A stretch of 64,000 nucleotides of DNA from Methylibium rhizosphaerae (lineage in GTDB: Bacteria; Pseudomonadota; Gammaproteobacteria; Burkholderiales; Burkholderiaceae_C). The stretch covers positions 62,001 to 126,000 of the forward strand of contig NZ_SWAR01000008.1 of the NCBI RefSeq assembly GCF_006386545.1, read 5' to 3'. The notes under the pieces are model-generated. The model did not search any database. It was not told the DNA's origin and was given only the letters and a program-made list of their open reading frames with translations. Each line of letters opens with the position of its first letter. Positions within the stretch are counted from its first letter, which is position 1. Positions 18,825 to 29,560 of the stretch are shown here, one piece after another. A program made the translations under genes and the position numbers.

Positions 18825-19613
18825 ATGGCCACCTCATCCCTTCCCATTGGTGCCGCTCCAGGCGCCGATCCCGCGCTGCGCGAGGGTGATGCGGGGCCTG
18901 CCTTCAGCCCGCTCTACCAGCAGATCAAGGCGCTCTTGATGCGCAGCCTGCAGGCGGGCGAGTGGCGCCCCGGCGAGGCCATTCCCAGCGAGGTCGAGCT
19001 GGCGGTTCGCTTCAAGGTCAGCCAGGGCACCGTGCGCAAGGCCATCGACGAGCTGGCCACCGAAAACCTGCTGGTGCGCCGCCAGGGCAAGGGCACCTTT
19101 GTGTCCACCCATGCCGAACAACAGACCCAGTACCGTTTCCTGCGGCTGATGCCTGACGAGGAAGGCGCGGTCGGCCCGGTCGAGCGCAAGCTCCTCGATT
19201 GCCGCCGCCTGCGAGCGCCGGCCGACGTGTCCCGTGCGCTCGAACTCAAGTCGGGTGACACGGTCGTGTCGGTGCGCCGCATGCTGGTGTTTCGCGGCAA
19301 GCCGGTCGTGCTCGACGAGATCTGGCTGCCCGGTGCCCAGTTCAAGGGGCTCACCGCAGAGCGCCTGAGCGACTACCGCGGGCCGATGTATGCGCTGTTC
19401 GAGACCGAGTTCGGGGTGCGCATGATCCGCGCCGAAGAAAAGCTCAGGGCTGTGGCGGCCGATGCCGCGGCGGCCGAACTGCTGCAGGTGTCGCCGGGTT
19501 TCCCGTTGCTGAGCGTGGAGCGCCTGTCCCTCACCTATGGCGACAAGCCCGTGGAGTTGCGGCGCGGCTTGTACAACACGAGTGGCCACTTCTATCGCAA
19601 TGAACTGAGCTGA
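18825..19613 (+). CDS. GntR-family (HutC subfamily) transcriptional regulator of the TCA block
   Basis: This 262-residue protein has a GntR winged helix at about residues 28-92 (PLYQQIKALLMRSLQAG, then GEAIPSEVELAVRFKVSQGT and VRKAIDELATENLLVRRQGK). A UTRA effector-binding domain follows (about 110-255), ending in PVELRRGLYNTSGHFYRNEL. HutC-type regulators bind palindromic operators as dimers and release on ligand binding. Divergent mdh, downstream sdh genes and the shared palindrome suggest it senses a TCA-related metabolite and controls acnB, mdh and itself. The ligand is unknown. The start was set by the ATG nearest the domain. Confidence 0.85.
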   Translation: MATSSLPIGAAPGADPALREGDAGPAFSPLYQQIKALLMRSLQAGEWRPGEAIPSEVELAVRFKVSQGTVRKAIDELATENLLVRRQGKGTFVSTHAEQQTQYRFLRLMPDEEGAVGPVERKLLDCRRLRAPADVSRALELKSGDTVVSVRRMLVFRGKPVVLDEIWLPGAQFKGLTAERLSDYRGPMYALFETEFGVRMIRAEEKLRAVAADAAAAELLQVSPGFPLLSVERLSLTYGDKPVELRRGLYNTSGHFYRNELS

Positions 19614-19736
19614 CCACCCCTGCGCCTCGCTGCGTGAAAAGTGCGTGCGCTACGCGCTCACCACATGCAAGAGGCTTGCTGCATTGCAATACACTCGACG
19701 AGTTTCACTTTCGTTACGCAGGTCCGGAGAGATCGA

Positions 19737-20177
19737 ATGGCCGAAGCCCTCACCAAAGCTGCGAAGGATCGCCCCGTCTTTCGCAACATCCACATCACGC
19801 AGATCCTCTCGTATCGCCTGCCGCCCGCAGGCATCGTGTCGATCCTGCATCGCGTCAGCGGCGGGGTGCTGTTCCTGCTGATGCCATTCATCATCTGGAT
19901 GTTCGACACGAGCGTCTCCGATGAAATCTCGTTCGACCGCTTCACCAGCGTGTTCTCGGCTGGCGCCGGCTTCCTGCCGGGCTGGTTCATCAAGCTGGTC
20001 GCGCTGGCCATCATCTGGGCCTACCTGCAGCACTTCATCGCCGGCGTGCGCCACATCTGGATGGACATCACCCACAGCGTGAGCAAGAAGCAGGGCGAGA
20101 CGTCCGCGATCTTCACGATCGCCGCCAGCCTGCTGCTCACCGTGGTGCTGGGCGCCAAGCTGTTCGGCCTGTACTGA
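19737..20177 (+). CDS. sdhC: Succinate dehydrogenase cytochrome b556 subunit
   Basis: SdhC is one of two membrane anchors of complex II and helps bind haem b and ubiquinone. The 146-residue protein has the family signature RPVFRNIHITQILSYRLPPA near the N-terminus, SILHRVSGG with the quinone-site Ser/Arg region, three membrane helices, and HFIAGVRHIWMD with the haem-ligand His near residue 100. GGAGA precedes the ATG at 19737. It is the first gene of sdhCDAB; the longer in-frame start at 19641 lacks a ribosome site. Confidence 0.93.
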   Translation: MAEALTKAAKDRPVFRNIHITQILSYRLPPAGIVSILHRVSGGVLFLLMPFIIWMFDTSVSDEISFDRFTSVFSAGAGFLPGWFIKLVALAIIWAYLQHFIAGVRHIWMDITHSVSKKQGETSAIFTIAASLLLTVVLGAKLFGLY

Positions 20178-20203
20178 ACGCATCCAAAAAAAGAGAACCC
20201 GCG

Positions 20204-20569
20204 ATGGCACAACAAAACTTCGGTTCCAAGCGCCTGGTCGTCGGCGCGCATTACGGCTTCAAGGACTGGCTCTCGCAGCGAGTCACCGGCGTGCTGATGG
20301 CACTGTTCACCCTCGTCGTCCTGGTGCAGGTGCTGCTGCCCGGGCCGCTGGACTACTACAAGTGGGCCGGCATCTTCTCCAGCCAATGGATGAAGGTGCT
20401 GACCTTCGTGGTCATCGTCTCGCTGCTCTACCACGCGTGGGTGGGCATGCGCGACATCTGGATGGATTACATCAATCCCGTGGGCGTGCGCCTGGTACTT
20501 CAGGTGTTCACGATCGTCTGGTTGGTGGGTTGTGCCGGCTGGGCCGTGCAGGTGCTGTGGAGACTGTGA
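20204..20569 (+). CDS. sdhD: Succinate dehydrogenase membrane anchor subunit
   Basis: SdhD is the second membrane anchor of complex II. Its 121 residues form three helices, with QRVTGVLMALFTLVVLVQVL as the first and YHAWVGMRDIWMDYI carrying the haem-ligand His and the quinone-site Asp-Tyr. The stop overlaps the sdhA ATG by one base (TGATG), so the two are coupled. Confidence 0.92.
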   Translation: MAQQNFGSKRLVVGAHYGFKDWLSQRVTGVLMALFTLVVLVQVLLPGPLDYYKWAGIFSSQWMKVLTFVVIVSLLYHAWVGMRDIWMDYINPVGVRLVLQVFTIVWLVGCAGWAVQVLWRL

Positions 20570-22344
20570 TGCTGGTTGGAACGACTCTTCCTCAACGCAA
20601 GTTCGACGTCGTGATCGTCGGGGCCGGCGGCTCCGGCATGCGCGCCTCGCTGCAGCTTTCGCTCGCAGGCCTGAACGTCGCGGTGCTGTCCAAGGTGTTC
20701 CCCACCCGCTCGCATACCGTGGCGGCGCAAGGCGGCATCGGTGCGTCGCTGGGCAACATGTCCGAAGACAACTGGCACTACCACTTCTTCGACACCGTGA
20801 AGGGTTCTGACTGGCTGGGCGACCAGGACGCGATCGAATTCATGTGCCGCGAAGCGCCCAAGGTCGTCTACGAGCTCGAGCACTTCGGCATGCCGTTCGA
20901 CCGCAACCCCGACGGCACCATCTACCAGCGCCCGTTCGGCGGCCACACTGCCAACTACGGCGAGAAGCCGGTGCAGCGCGCCTGCGCGGCGGCCGACCGT
21001 ACCGGCCACGCGCTGCTGCACACGCTGTACCAGCAGAACGTCAAGGCGCGCACCCAGTTCTTCGTCGAGTGGATGGCGCTCGACCTGATCCGCGACGCCG
21101 ACGGCGACGTGGTCGGCGTGACTGCCCTCGAAATGGAAACCGGCGAGGTGCACATCCTGCACGCCAAGACCGTGCTGCTGGCCACCGGCGGTGCCGGCCG
21201 CATCTTCGCGGCCTCCACCAACGCCTTCATCAACACCGGCGACGGCCTGGGCATGGCTGCGCGTGCCGGCCTGCCGCTGGAAGACATGGAGTTCTGGCAG
21301 TTCCACCCCACGGGCGTGGCCGGCGCGGGTGTGCTGTTGACCGAGGGCTGTCGCGGCGAGGGCGCCATTCTGCGCAACGCCAATGGCGAGCGCTTCATGG
21401 AGCGTTACGCGCCCACGCTGAAGGACCTGGCGCCGCGCGACTTCGTGTCGCGCTCGATGGACCAGGAGATCAAGGAAGGTCGCGGCTGCGGTCCCAACAA
21501 GGACTACGTGCTGCTTGACATGACCCACCTGGGCGCCGAGACCATCCACAAGCGCCTGCCTTCGGTGTTCGAGATCGGCCACAACTTCGCCAACGTCGAC
21601 ATCACGAAGGAGCCGATCCCGGTGGTGCCCACCATCCATTACCAGATGGGTGGCGTGCCGACCAACGTGCACGGCCAGGTCGTGGCGCCGAAGAACGGCG
21701 TGCCCAACGACATCGTCAACGGCCTCTACGCGGTGGGCGAATGCTCCTGCGTGAGCGTGCACGGCGCCAACCGCCTGGGCACGAACTCGCTGCTCGACCT
21801 GGTGGTGTTCGGCCGCGCGGCCGGCAACCACATCGTCGACTTCAACCTCAAGAACAAGGCGCACAAGCCGCTGCCCAAGGACGCCGCCGACAAGACGCTG
21901 GCGCGCCTGGCCCGCCTCGACAGCGCCAAGGATGGCGAGTACGCGCAGAACGTCGCCAATGACATCCGTGCGTCGATGCAGGCGCATGCCGGCGTGTTCC
22001 GCACCCAGGCCAGCATGGACGAAGGCGTCAGGAAGATCCTCGAGATCGACAAGCGGGTGGGCGCCATCGGCCTGGCCGACAACTCCAAGGTGTTCAACAC
22101 CGCGCGTGTCGAGGCCCTGGAGGTCGAGAACCTCATCGAATGCGCCAAGGCCACGATGATCTCCGCCGCCGCCCGCAAGGAAAGCCGCGGCGCCCATGCG
22201 CACAACGACTTCCCGAACCGCGACGACGCCAACTGGATCAAGCACTCGCTGTGGTACAGCGAAGGCAACCGCCTCGACTACAAGCCGGTGAACATGAAGC
22301 CGCTGACCGTCGAGTCGATCCCGCCCAAGGTCCGCACGTTCTGA
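20569..22344 (+). CDS. sdhA: Succinate dehydrogenase flavoprotein subunit
   Basis: SdhA oxidises succinate to fumarate on covalently bound FAD. The 591 residues show the dinucleotide fold [19 protein letters not shown], the FAD-linking His in [16 protein letters not shown], the catalytic segment [20 protein letters not shown], and [13 protein letters not shown] near residue 355 with a substrate-binding His. The ATG at 20569 overlaps the sdhD stop. The assembly factor SdhE, which helps attach FAD, is encoded two genes downstream. Confidence 0.96.
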   Translation: MLVGTTLPQRKFDVVIVGAGGSGMRASLQLSLAGLNVAVLSKVFPTRSHTVAAQGGIGASLGNMSEDNWHYHFFDTVKGSDWLGDQDAIEFMCREAPKVVYELEHFGMPFDRNPDGTIYQRPFGGHTANYGEKPVQRACAAADRTGHALLHTLYQQNVKARTQFFVEWMALDLIRDADGDVVGVTALEMETGEVHILHAKTVLLATGGAGRIFAASTNAFINTGDGLGMAARAGLPLEDMEFWQFHPTGVAGAGVLLTEGCRGEGAILRNANGERFMERYAPTLKDLAPRDFVSRSMDQEIKEGRGCGPNKDYVLLDMTHLGAETIHKRLPSVFEIGHNFANVDITKEPIPVVPTIHYQMGGVPTNVHGQVVAPKNGVPNDIVNGLYAVGECSCVSVHGANRLGTNSLLDLVVFGRAAGNHIVDFNLKNKAHKPLPKDAADKTLARLARLDSAKDGEYAQNVANDIRASMQAHAGVFRTQASMDEGVRKILEIDKRVGAIGLADNSKVFNTARVEALEVENLIECAKATMISAAARKESRGAHAHNDFPNRDDANWIKHSLWYSEGNRLDYKPVNMKPLTVESIPPKVRTF

Positions 22345-22393
22345 CCCCGCGCCGCCCACAAAGCAAAGCATTCGGAAGTATTCGGAGCCCACG

Positions 22394-23101
22394 ATGACGC
22401 AAAAGCGCACCTTCCAGATCTACCGCTACGACCCCGACAAGGACGCCAAGCCGTACATGCAGACGATCGAGATCGAGCTCGATGGTCATGAGCGCATGCT
22501 GCTCGACGCGCTGGTCAAGCTGAAGGCGGTCGACCCGACCCTGTCGTTCCGCCGTTCGTGCCGCGAAGGCGTGTGCGGTTCGGACGCGATGAACATCAAC
22601 GGCAAGAACGGGCTCGCGTGCCTCACGAACATGCGCACGCTCAAGGACCCGATCGTGCTGAAGCCGCTGCCCGGCCTGCCGGTGATCCGCGACCTGATCG
22701 TGGACATGACGCAGTTCTTCACGCAGTACCACTCCATCACGCCCTACCTCGTGAACGACACGCCGCCGCCCGAGAAGGAGCGCCTGCAGTCGCCCGAGGA
22801 GCGCGAGGAGCTCGATGGCCTGTACGAGTGCATCCTGTGCGCGAGCTGCTCGACGAGCTGCCCGAGCTTCTGGTGGAACCCCGACAAGTTCGTCGGCCCG
22901 GCCGGTCTCCTGCAGGCGTACCGGTTCATTGCCGACAGCCGTGACCAGGCGACCTCGCAGCGCCTGGACAACCTTGAAGACCCGTACCGCCTGTTCCGCT
23001 GCCACACCATCATGAACTGCGTGGACGTCTGCCCCAAGGGTTTGAACCCCACCAAGGCGATCGGCAAGATCAAGGAACTGATGGTGCGGCGCGCCGTCTA
23101 G
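22394..23101 (+). CDS. sdhB: Succinate dehydrogenase iron-sulfur subunit
   Basis: SdhB passes electrons from FAD to quinone through three clusters. The 235-residue protein has the [2Fe-2S] ligands in [14 protein letters not shown] and GKNGLAC, the [4Fe-4S] motif [16 protein letters not shown], and the third set in [17 protein letters not shown]. All Cys positions expected for the family are present. It follows sdhA by 49 nt. Confidence 0.96.
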   Translation: MTQKRTFQIYRYDPDKDAKPYMQTIEIELDGHERMLLDALVKLKAVDPTLSFRRSCREGVCGSDAMNINGKNGLACLTNMRTLKDPIVLKPLPGLPVIRDLIVDMTQFFTQYHSITPYLVNDTPPPEKERLQSPEEREELDGLYECILCASCSTSCPSFWWNPDKFVGPAGLLQAYRFIADSRDQATSQRLDNLEDPYRLFRCHTIMNCVDVCPKGLNPTKAIGKIKELMVRRAV

Positions 23102-23136
23102 GCGCGTTCATCCTTCAGCCACATGCAAGGCCGGTG

Positions 23137-23403
23137 ATGGACACTGCACTCGATTCAGCAGCACTCAGCAAGCTCAGGTGGCGCTGCCGCCGGGGCCTGC
23201 TGGAGAACGACCTGTTCATCGAGCGCTTCTTCTCGAGTCACGAAGCCACGCTCACGCGCCGGCAGGCTGCCGGCCTCGAGGCCCTGATGGAACTCGCCGA
23301 CAACGATCTGCTCGACCTGTTGCTGGCCCGCAAGGAGCCCTCGGGTGACCTCGACCGCGACGAAGTGCACGCCGTGCTGGCCCTGATGCGAACGCCTGCC
23401 TGA
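23137..23403 (+). CDS. sdhE: FAD assembly factor SdhE
   Basis: The 88-residue protein is a short five-helix SdhE/YgfY-type factor. The diagnostic RRGLLENDLFIERFF (about residues 17-31) contains the RGxxE motif that promotes flavinylation of SdhA. Its position between sdhB and gltA is common in betaproteobacteria. A GTG one codon upstream (23134) could also serve; I chose the ATG because it is better spaced from AAGG. Confidence 0.9.
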   Translation: MDTALDSAALSKLRWRCRRGLLENDLFIERFFSSHEATLTRRQAAGLEALMELADNDLLDLLLARKEPSGDLDRDEVHAVLALMRTPA

Positions 23404-23439
23404 AAGAAACTCTCTCCTTTAGCCAACCGAGGAATGCCC

Positions 23440-24750
23440 ATGACTCCGTCCGACGTCAAAGCCACCCTGTCGTTTTCCGATGGCAGCCCCGCCATGGAGC
23501 TGCCGATCTACAAGGGCACCGTCGGTCCGGACGTGATCGACATTCGCAAGCTGTACGCGCAGACCGGCAAGTTCACCTACGACCCCGGCTTCCTGTCGAC
23601 CGCGTCGTGCAACTCGTCGATCACCTACATCGACGGCGACAAGGGTGAGCTGCTGTACCGCGGCTACCCCATCGAGCAGCTGGCCGAGAACTGCGACTTC
23701 CTGGAAACCTGCCACCTGCTGCTGTACGGAGACCTGCCGAACGCCCAGCAGAAGGCCGGCTTCGTGAAGCTCGTGACCAACCACACCATGGTCAACGAGC
23801 AGATGCAGTTCTTCCTGCGCGGCTTCCGCCGTGATGCGCACCCGATGGCCGTGCTGACCGGCCTGGTGGGCGGCCTGTCGGCCTTCTATCACGACAGCAC
23901 CGACATCAACAACCCGCAGCACCGCGAGATCGCCGCGATCCGCCTGATCGCCAAGATGCCCACGCTGGTGGCCATGGCGTACAAGTATTCGATCGGCCAG
24001 CCGTACATCTATCCGAAGAACTCGCTGAGCTACACCGCGAACTTCACCCGCATGATGTTCGCCACGCCGTGCGAGGAATACGAGCCCAACGACGTGGTGG
24101 TGCGTGCGCTGGACCGCATCTTCATCCTGCACGCCGATCACGAGCAGAACGCCTCCACCTCGACCGTGCGCCTGTGCGGCTCGTCGGGCACCAACCCGTT
24201 CGCCGCCGTCGCGGCGGGCGTGGCCTGCCTGTGGGGCCCCGCCCACGGCGGCGCCAACGAGGCGGCGCTCAACATGCTGGAAGACATCCAGAAGGCCGGC
24301 GGTGTCGAGCGCATCGGCGAGTTCATCAAGCAGGTGAAGGACAAGACCAGCGGCATCAAGCTGATGGGCTTCGGCCACCGCGTCTACAAGAACTACGACC
24401 CGCGCGCCAAGCTGATGCGCGAAACCTGCCACGAGGTGCTGACCGCACTGGGTCTGGAGAACGACCCGCTGTTCAAGCTGGCCATGGAACTCGAGAAGAT
24501 CGCGCTGGAAGACGAATACTTCGTCGCCCGCAAGCTCTACCCGAACGTCGACTTCTATTCGGGCATCGTGCAGCGCGCCATCGGCATCCCGGTGTCGCTG
24601 TTCACCGCCATCTTCGCGCTCGCGCGCACGGTGGGCTGGATCGCCCAGCTCAACGAGATGATCGGCGACCCCGAGTACAAGATCGGCCGTCCCCGCCAGC
24701 TCTACGTGGGCTCCGGCAAGCGCGACGTCAAGCCGCTGGCCCAGCGCTGA
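23440..24750 (+). CDS. gltA: Citrate synthase (type II, hexameric)
   Basis: The 436-residue enzyme condenses oxaloacetate with acetyl-CoA. It has the large N-terminal domain of Gram-negative citrate synthases. Active-site segments include [15 protein letters not shown] near residue 230, [12 protein letters not shown] near 267, [15 protein letters not shown] near 308 (catalytic His) and [15 protein letters not shown] near 368 (catalytic Asp). An ATG 6 nt upstream (23434) abuts the GAGGA directly, so 23440 is better placed. A strong terminator follows. Confidence 0.95.
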   Translation: MTPSDVKATLSFSDGSPAMELPIYKGTVGPDVIDIRKLYAQTGKFTYDPGFLSTASCNSSITYIDGDKGELLYRGYPIEQLAENCDFLETCHLLLYGDLPNAQQKAGFVKLVTNHTMVNEQMQFFLRGFRRDAHPMAVLTGLVGGLSAFYHDSTDINNPQHREIAAIRLIAKMPTLVAMAYKYSIGQPYIYPKNSLSYTANFTRMMFATPCEEYEPNDVVVRALDRIFILHADHEQNASTSTVRLCGSSGTNPFAAVAAGVACLWGPAHGGANEAALNMLEDIQKAGGVERIGEFIKQVKDKTSGIKLMGFGHRVYKNYDPRAKLMRETCHEVLTALGLENDPLFKLAMELEKIALEDEYFVARKLYPNVDFYSGIVQRAIGIPVSLFTAIFALARTVGWIAQLNEMIGDPEYKIGRPRQLYVGSGKRDVKPLAQR

Positions 24751-24770
24751 GCGGTCGCCTGGCGCCACGA

Positions 24771-24799
24771 AACCCCGGCCACCGCGCCGGGGTTTTTGT
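24771..24799 (+). terminator. Terminator after gltA
   Basis: AACCCCGGC (24771-24779) pairs with GCCGGGGTT (24786-24794), followed by TTTGTTTT. It ends the sdhCDAB-sdhE-gltA transcript. Confidence 0.9.
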
Positions 24800-25021
24800 T
24801 TTGGCGCGTGGCATGACTTATCCTTCGTGTCTTGCGAAGGCTGGCTTCAAAACTCTCTAAGAGACGCGACTGAGCCTTCGCATATCGTGCGGGTACGGGG
24901 CATCGGCGGGCGCCGGCTTACCGGCCGGCATCAACGCTACTGCGGCCTGGCTTACCGGTCAGAGCACGTGGTTCGCGAAGCCGGGTCCCGCCTTCGCTCC
25001 TTCCCGCGGTTCCCGCTCGCC

Positions 25022-25981
25022 ATGCGCTTCGATCTGGTCACGCTCAATCTCGTGCTCGCAATCGCCGAGTCGCGCAGCATCACGCAAGGTGCGAAGCGTG
25101 AGCATCTGGCACTGGCTGCGGCCAGCAAGCGCGTGTCCGATCTCGAGGCGCGCCTGGGTGTCACCGTGTTCGAGCGCCGGGCACGAGGCGTCGAACTCAC
25201 CGCCGCCGGGCGGGCCCTGGTGCGCCACATCCATTCGCTGCATGCGTCGCTCAATGCGCTGGAAAGCGAAGTGAGCGAGTTCGCCAGGGGCATACGCGGG
25301 CACCTGCGCATCGCCGCCAACGCCTCGTCCATCTCGGAGTGCCTGCCACCGGATCTCGCCGCCTTCTCGCGGGCCCATCCCACCGTGCGCATCAGCCTCG
25401 AAGACCAGACCAGCGCCGAGGTGCAGCGCAGTGTGGCCGAAGGCCGTGCCGACGTTGGCATCTTTGCGCCGCCGCAGCACGAGCCGCGGCTTTCGACCCG
25501 TCCTTATCGCCGCGGGCGGCTCGCGGCCATCGTGCCGTCCAGGCATGCGCTGGCAGGGCAGGCCGCAGTGCGTTTCGAAGCCTTGCTCGACTTCGACATC
25601 GTGGGCCTGCACACCGGTGCGATCGTCCAGGAGCAGATGCTCGCCCAGGCGGCTGCCGTCGGCAAACCGCTGCGTGCACGGCTCCAGGTCCGCGGCTTCG
25701 ACGCCATCGCCCAGCTGGTCGAGGCAGGCCTCGGCGTGGCGGTGATGCCGGCCGCGGTGGCCCAGCGCCTGGCGCGCCTGTTCTCGCTGCAGGTGCTCCA
25801 GCTCGACGAGCCCTGGGCCGAACGCGAATACCTGATCGCCGTGCGCGAGCAGGAAGTGCTGCCGGCGGTGGTCGGCCGCTTCGTTGAATTTCTGTCGCGC
25901 CAGGCCAGCCCGAGCGACGATCCCCCCGCCACCCCACGCCGCGCGGCTGTGAAACGCGCGAAAATTCCTGCTTCTGTTTGA
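25022..25981 (+). CDS. LysR-family transcriptional regulator
   Basis: The 319-residue protein has a LysR helix-turn-helix at about residues 4-62 ([20 protein letters not shown], then [20 protein letters not shown]) and a periplasmic-binding-like effector domain (about 90-300). LysR proteins usually sense a small molecule. It is 11 nt from leuC on the same strand, which could mean co-transcription. Leucine control is possible but the N-terminal sequence does not mark it as LeuO or another named type. The ATG at 25022 fits the domain; the frame is open 65 codons upstream without a good start. Confidence 0.85.
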   Translation: MRFDLVTLNLVLAIAESRSITQGAKREHLALAAASKRVSDLEARLGVTVFERRARGVELTAAGRALVRHIHSLHASLNALESEVSEFARGIRGHLRIAANASSISECLPPDLAAFSRAHPTVRISLEDQTSAEVQRSVAEGRADVGIFAPPQHEPRLSTRPYRRGRLAAIVPSRHALAGQAAVRFEALLDFDIVGLHTGAIVQEQMLAQAAAVGKPLRARLQVRGFDAIAQLVEAGLGVAVMPAAVAQRLARLFSLQVLQLDEPWAEREYLIAVREQEVLPAVVGRFVEFLSRQASPSDDPPATPRRAAVKRAKIPASV

Positions 25982-25992
25982 GGTCCCCCACC

Positions 25993-27405
25993 ATGACCGC
26001 CCGCACCCTGTACGACAAGATCTGGGACGAGCACGTCGTCCACACCGAAGAGGATGGCACCGCCGTGCTCTACATCGACCGCCATCTGGTGCATGAAGTG
26101 ACCAGCCCGCAGGCGTTCGAGGGTCTGGACCTCGCGCATCGCAAGGTGTGGCGCCTGTCGGCCAACCTGGCCGTGAGCGACCACAACGTGCCCACCACCG
26201 ACCGCTCGCACGGCATCGCCGACCCGGTGTCCCGGCTGCAGGTCGAGACGCTCGACAAGAACTGCGACCGCTACGGCATCACGCAGTTCAAGATGGCCGA
26301 CAAGCGCCAGGGCATCGTGCACGTCATCGGCCCGGAGCAGGGCGCCACGCTGCCCGGCATGACGGTGGTGTGCGGGGACTCGCACACCTCCACGCACGGT
26401 GCCTTCGGCGCGCTGGCGCACGGCATCGGCACCAGCGAGGTCGAGCATGTGCTGGCCACGCAGACGCTGCTGGCCAAGAAGGCGAAGAACATGCTGGTGA
26501 AGGTGGAGGGCACGCTGGCCAAGGGCTGCGGCGCCAAGGACATCGTGCTCGCCATCATCGGCCGCATCGGCACTGCCGGCGGCACCGGCTACACCATCGA
26601 GTTCGGCGGCAGCGCGATCCGTGCGCTCAGCATGGAAGGCCGCATGACGGTCTGCAACATGGCCATCGAAGCCGGTGCCCGCGCCGGCCTCATCGGCGTG
26701 GACGACACCACCATCCAGTACGTCAAGGGCCGGCCGTATTCGCCCAGCGGCGTCGAATGGGAGCAGGCGGTGGCCTGCTGGCGCACGCTGCACTCCGACC
26801 CGGGGGCGAAGTTCGACCTCGTGGTCGAGCTCGATGCATCGCAGATCCGGCCGCAAGTGACCTGGGGCACGTCGCCCGAGATGGTGCTGTCCATCGAGGA
26901 CCGCGTGCCCGACCCCGAGCGCGAGAAGGACGCGGTGAAGCGCAACGCCATGGAGCGGGCGCTGCAGTACATGGCGCTGGAGCCCAACAAGCCGATCGCC
27001 GACATCCGCATCGACAAGGTGTTCATCGGCTCGTGCACCAACTCGCGCATCGAGGACATGCGCGAGGCGGCTGCAGTCGTGCGGCGCCTGGGCGGCAAGG
27101 TGGCCTCGAACGTGAAGCTCGCGATGGTGGTGCCCGGGTCCGGCCTGGTCAAGGAACAGGCCGAGCGTGAAGGGCTGGACCAGGTGTTCAAGGCCGCCGG
27201 CTTCGAATGGCGCGAGCCCGGCTGCTCGATGTGCCTTGCGATGAACGCCGACCGGCTCGAGCCCGGCGAGCGCTGTGCGTCCACCAGCAACCGTAATTTC
27301 GAGGGCCGGCAGGGCGCGGGCGGCCGCACCCACCTCGTCAGCCCGGCGATGGCGGCGGCCGCCGCCATCGAAGGTCATTTCGTCGACGTCCGTCGCATTG
27401 CCTGA
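25993..27405 (+). CDS. leuC: 3-isopropylmalate dehydratase large subunit
   Basis: With LeuD this aconitase-family enzyme isomerises 2- to 3-isopropylmalate in leucine synthesis. The 470 residues show [20 protein letters not shown] near 130, the cluster ligand in [13 protein letters not shown] near 345 and the last two ligands in [14 protein letters not shown] near 408. GAGG precedes the ATG at 25993 by 9 nt. A 43-codon lipoprotein gene sits between leuC and leuD. Confidence 0.95.
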   Translation: MTARTLYDKIWDEHVVHTEEDGTAVLYIDRHLVHEVTSPQAFEGLDLAHRKVWRLSANLAVSDHNVPTTDRSHGIADPVSRLQVETLDKNCDRYGITQFKMADKRQGIVHVIGPEQGATLPGMTVVCGDSHTSTHGAFGALAHGIGTSEVEHVLATQTLLAKKAKNMLVKVEGTLAKGCGAKDIVLAIIGRIGTAGGTGYTIEFGGSAIRALSMEGRMTVCNMAIEAGARAGLIGVDDTTIQYVKGRPYSPSGVEWEQAVACWRTLHSDPGAKFDLVVELDASQIRPQVTWGTSPEMVLSIEDRVPDPEREKDAVKRNAMERALQYMALEPNKPIADIRIDKVFIGSCTNSRIEDMREAAAVVRRLGGKVASNVKLAMVVPGSGLVKEQAEREGLDQVFKAAGFEWREPGCSMCLAMNADRLEPGERCASTSNRNFEGRQGAGGRTHLVSPAMAAAAAIEGHFVDVRRIA

Positions 27406-27429
27406 AGACCCACTCCACGAGGAACACTC

Positions 27430-27561
27430 ATGACCCGTGCACTGCTGACCCTTATCGCTTCGCTGTTCGTGCTGGCCGGCTGCAACACCATGGAAGGTTT
27501 AGGCAAGGACGTGCAGAAAGTCGGCGACAAGATCGAAGACGCGGCTTCGCGCAAGAAGTAA
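27430..27561 (+). CDS. Entericidin-like small lipoprotein
   Basis: This 43-residue product has a lipoprotein signal with lipobox LAGCNT (Cys18). Its mature part, [20 protein letters not shown], is the hallmark of the entericidin A/B family. Those are tiny outer-membrane lipoproteins linked in E. coli to a stress-responsive antidote/toxin-like pair. GAGGA lies 9 nt before the ATG. It lies 24 nt after leuC and 14 nt before leuD, so it is part of the leu transcript. Only one entericidin is present, so a two-component toxin-antidote arrangement is not supported. Confidence 0.8.
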   Translation: MTRALLTLIASLFVLAGCNTMEGLGKDVQKVGDKIEDAASRKK

Positions 27562-27575
27562 CCAAGGCCCACGAC

Positions 27576-28223
27576 ATGCAAGCATTCCGTATCCACAAGG
27601 GCTTGGTCGCGCCGATTGACCGTGAGAACGTCGACACCGACGCGATCATCCCCAAGCAGTTCCTGAAGTCGATCAAGCGCAGCGGCTTCGGTCCCAACCT
27701 GTTCGACGAATGGCGCTATCTCGACCCAGGCGAGCCCGGCCAGGATCCGGCTTCGCGCAAGCCGAACCCCGACTTCGTGCTGAACCAGCCGCGCTACAAG
27801 GGCGCTTCGGTGCTGCTCGCCCGGCGCAATTTCGGCTGCGGATCGAGCCGCGAGCACGCCCCATGGGCGATCGAGCAGTACGGCTTCCGCGCGCTCATCG
27901 CGCCGAGCTTTGCCGACATCTTCTTCAACAACTGCTTCAAGAACGGCCTGCTGCCCATCACGCTGCCCGAGCACGAAGTGGCCAGGCTGTTCGACGAAGT
28001 GGCGGCCTTCGTCGGCTACGAGCTCGCGGTCGACCTGGAGCGCCAGGTGGTCGTCAAGCCGGACGGCACCGAGCTGCCGTTCGACGTGCAACCGTTCCGC
28101 AAGTACTGCCTGCTCAACGGCTTCGACGACATCGGCCTGACCTTGCGTCATGCCGACAAGATCAAGGCCTTCGAGGCGCAGCGGCTGGCGAAACAGCCGT
28201 GGCTGAACCAGCGCATCGTGTAG
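27576..28223 (+). CDS. leuD: 3-isopropylmalate dehydratase small subunit
   Basis: The 215-residue swivel-domain subunit partners LeuC. It begins [20 protein letters not shown] and contains [19 protein letters not shown] near residue 77, the substrate-binding loop of the family. It lies in the leuC-entericidin-leuD-leuB order. Confidence 0.95.
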   Translation: MQAFRIHKGLVAPIDRENVDTDAIIPKQFLKSIKRSGFGPNLFDEWRYLDPGEPGQDPASRKPNPDFVLNQPRYKGASVLLARRNFGCGSSREHAPWAIEQYGFRALIAPSFADIFFNNCFKNGLLPITLPEHEVARLFDEVAAFVGYELAVDLERQVVVKPDGTELPFDVQPFRKYCLLNGFDDIGLTLRHADKIKAFEAQRLAKQPWLNQRIV

Positions 28224-28305
28224 GCGTCGCGGGGCGGCTCCTGAAGAACTGAGACAATGGCGCCTCGCCCGCCGGCGAGGCCGGGCGTGTTCGAGAGAAA
28301 GACTC

Positions 28306-29385
28306 ATGAAGATCGCAGTGTTGCCGGGTGACGGCATCGGTACCGAAATCGTTGCGGAAGCCGTCAAGGTGCTGAAGGCGCTCGACCTCTCGTTCGAGAT
28401 GGAAAGCGCCCCGGTGGGTGGTGCCGCCTATGAGGCCGCCGGCCACCCGCTGCCCGAGTCCACCCTGAAGCTCGCCCAATCGGCCGACGCAGTGCTGTTC
28501 GGCGCCGTGGGCGACTGGAAGTACGACAAGCTCGAGCGTGCGCTGCGTCCCGAGCAGGCGATCCTCGGCCTGCGCAAGAGCCTGGGCCTGTTCGCGAACT
28601 TTCGCCCCGCCATCTGCTACCCGCAGCTCACGCATGCCTCGAGCCTCAAGCCCGAGCTGGTGGCAGGGCTCGACATCCTCATCATTCGCGAACTCACCGG
28701 CGACATCTACTTCGGCCAGCCGCGCGGCCGCCGCGAGTCGCCGGACGGCGCCTTTGCCGGCGCCCCCGAGGCCTTCGACACCATGCGCTACAGCCGCCCG
28801 GAGATCGAGCGCATCGCGCATGTGGCGTTCCAGGCGGCGCGCAAGCGTGGCAAGCGCGTCACCAGCGTCGACAAGGCCAACGTGCTGGAGACCTTCCAGT
28901 TCTGGAAGGACGTGGTGACCGAGGTGCACGCGCAGTACCCCGACGTCGAGCTCGACCACATGTATGTCGACAACGCCGCGATGCAGCTCGTCAAGGCGCC
29001 GAAGAAGTTCGACGTCATCGTCACCGGCAACATGTTCGGCGACATCCTGTCCGATGAAGCCGCCATGCTGACCGGCTCCATCGGCATGCTGCCCAGCGCC
29101 TCGCTAAACGCCCAGAACAAGGGCCTGTACGAGCCGAGCCACGGCAGCGCCCCCGACATCGCCGGCAAGGGCATCGCAAACCCGCTGGCCACCGTCCTGA
29201 GCGCCGCGATGATGCTGCGCTTCAGCCTCAACCAGCCCGAAGCCGCTGCACGTATCGAGGCCGCGGTGCAGGCGGTGCTGGAGGCGGGCTACCGCACCGC
29301 CGACATTCACAGCGACGGCACGACGAAGGTCGGAACGAAGGAGATGGGCGACGCCGTGGTCGCCCATCTGAAAACCCAAGGCTGA
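28306..29385 (+). CDS. leuB: 3-isopropylmalate dehydrogenase
   Basis: The 359-residue NAD-dependent enzyme oxidises and decarboxylates 3-isopropylmalate. Visible are [18 protein letters not shown] at the N-terminus, the substrate loop [16 protein letters not shown] near 87, [16 protein letters not shown] near 130 and the metal-binding [17 protein letters not shown] near 244. AGAGAAAG lies upstream of the ATG at 28306. Confidence 0.96.
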   Translation: MKIAVLPGDGIGTEIVAEAVKVLKALDLSFEMESAPVGGAAYEAAGHPLPESTLKLAQSADAVLFGAVGDWKYDKLERALRPEQAILGLRKSLGLFANFRPAICYPQLTHASSLKPELVAGLDILIIRELTGDIYFGQPRGRRESPDGAFAGAPEAFDTMRYSRPEIERIAHVAFQAARKRGKRVTSVDKANVLETFQFWKDVVTEVHAQYPDVELDHMYVDNAAMQLVKAPKKFDVIVTGNMFGDILSDEAAMLTGSIGMLPSASLNAQNKGLYEPSHGSAPDIAGKGIANPLATVLSAAMMLRFSLNQPEAAARIEAAVQAVLEAGYRTADIHSDGTTKVGTKEMGDAVVAHLKTQG

Positions 29386-29560
29386 GAAGGCCTCCCGCCG
29401 CGAGCCCGCGATCCATGGGTCTCGCGGGTCGGGCAGGCCGCTCGGGCACATCACGCCCTTGTGCGGGCCGGCAGGCCTGCGCGCCGCATGGATCGATCGC
29501 CAGCCGGGCATCCCGGTTGTGTCACCATTTCATCTGTTTTTGCTAGCGAGCGAGTTTCCT

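Noticed and set aside
24820-24840. CCTTCG...CGAAGG repeat upstream of the LysR gene
   Set aside because: Six base pairs only, next to the gltA terminator; likely chance.
29405-29428. CCCGCGA/TCGCGGG hairpin between leuB and asd
   Set aside because: Ten-base loop and no T-run; too weak to call a terminator.
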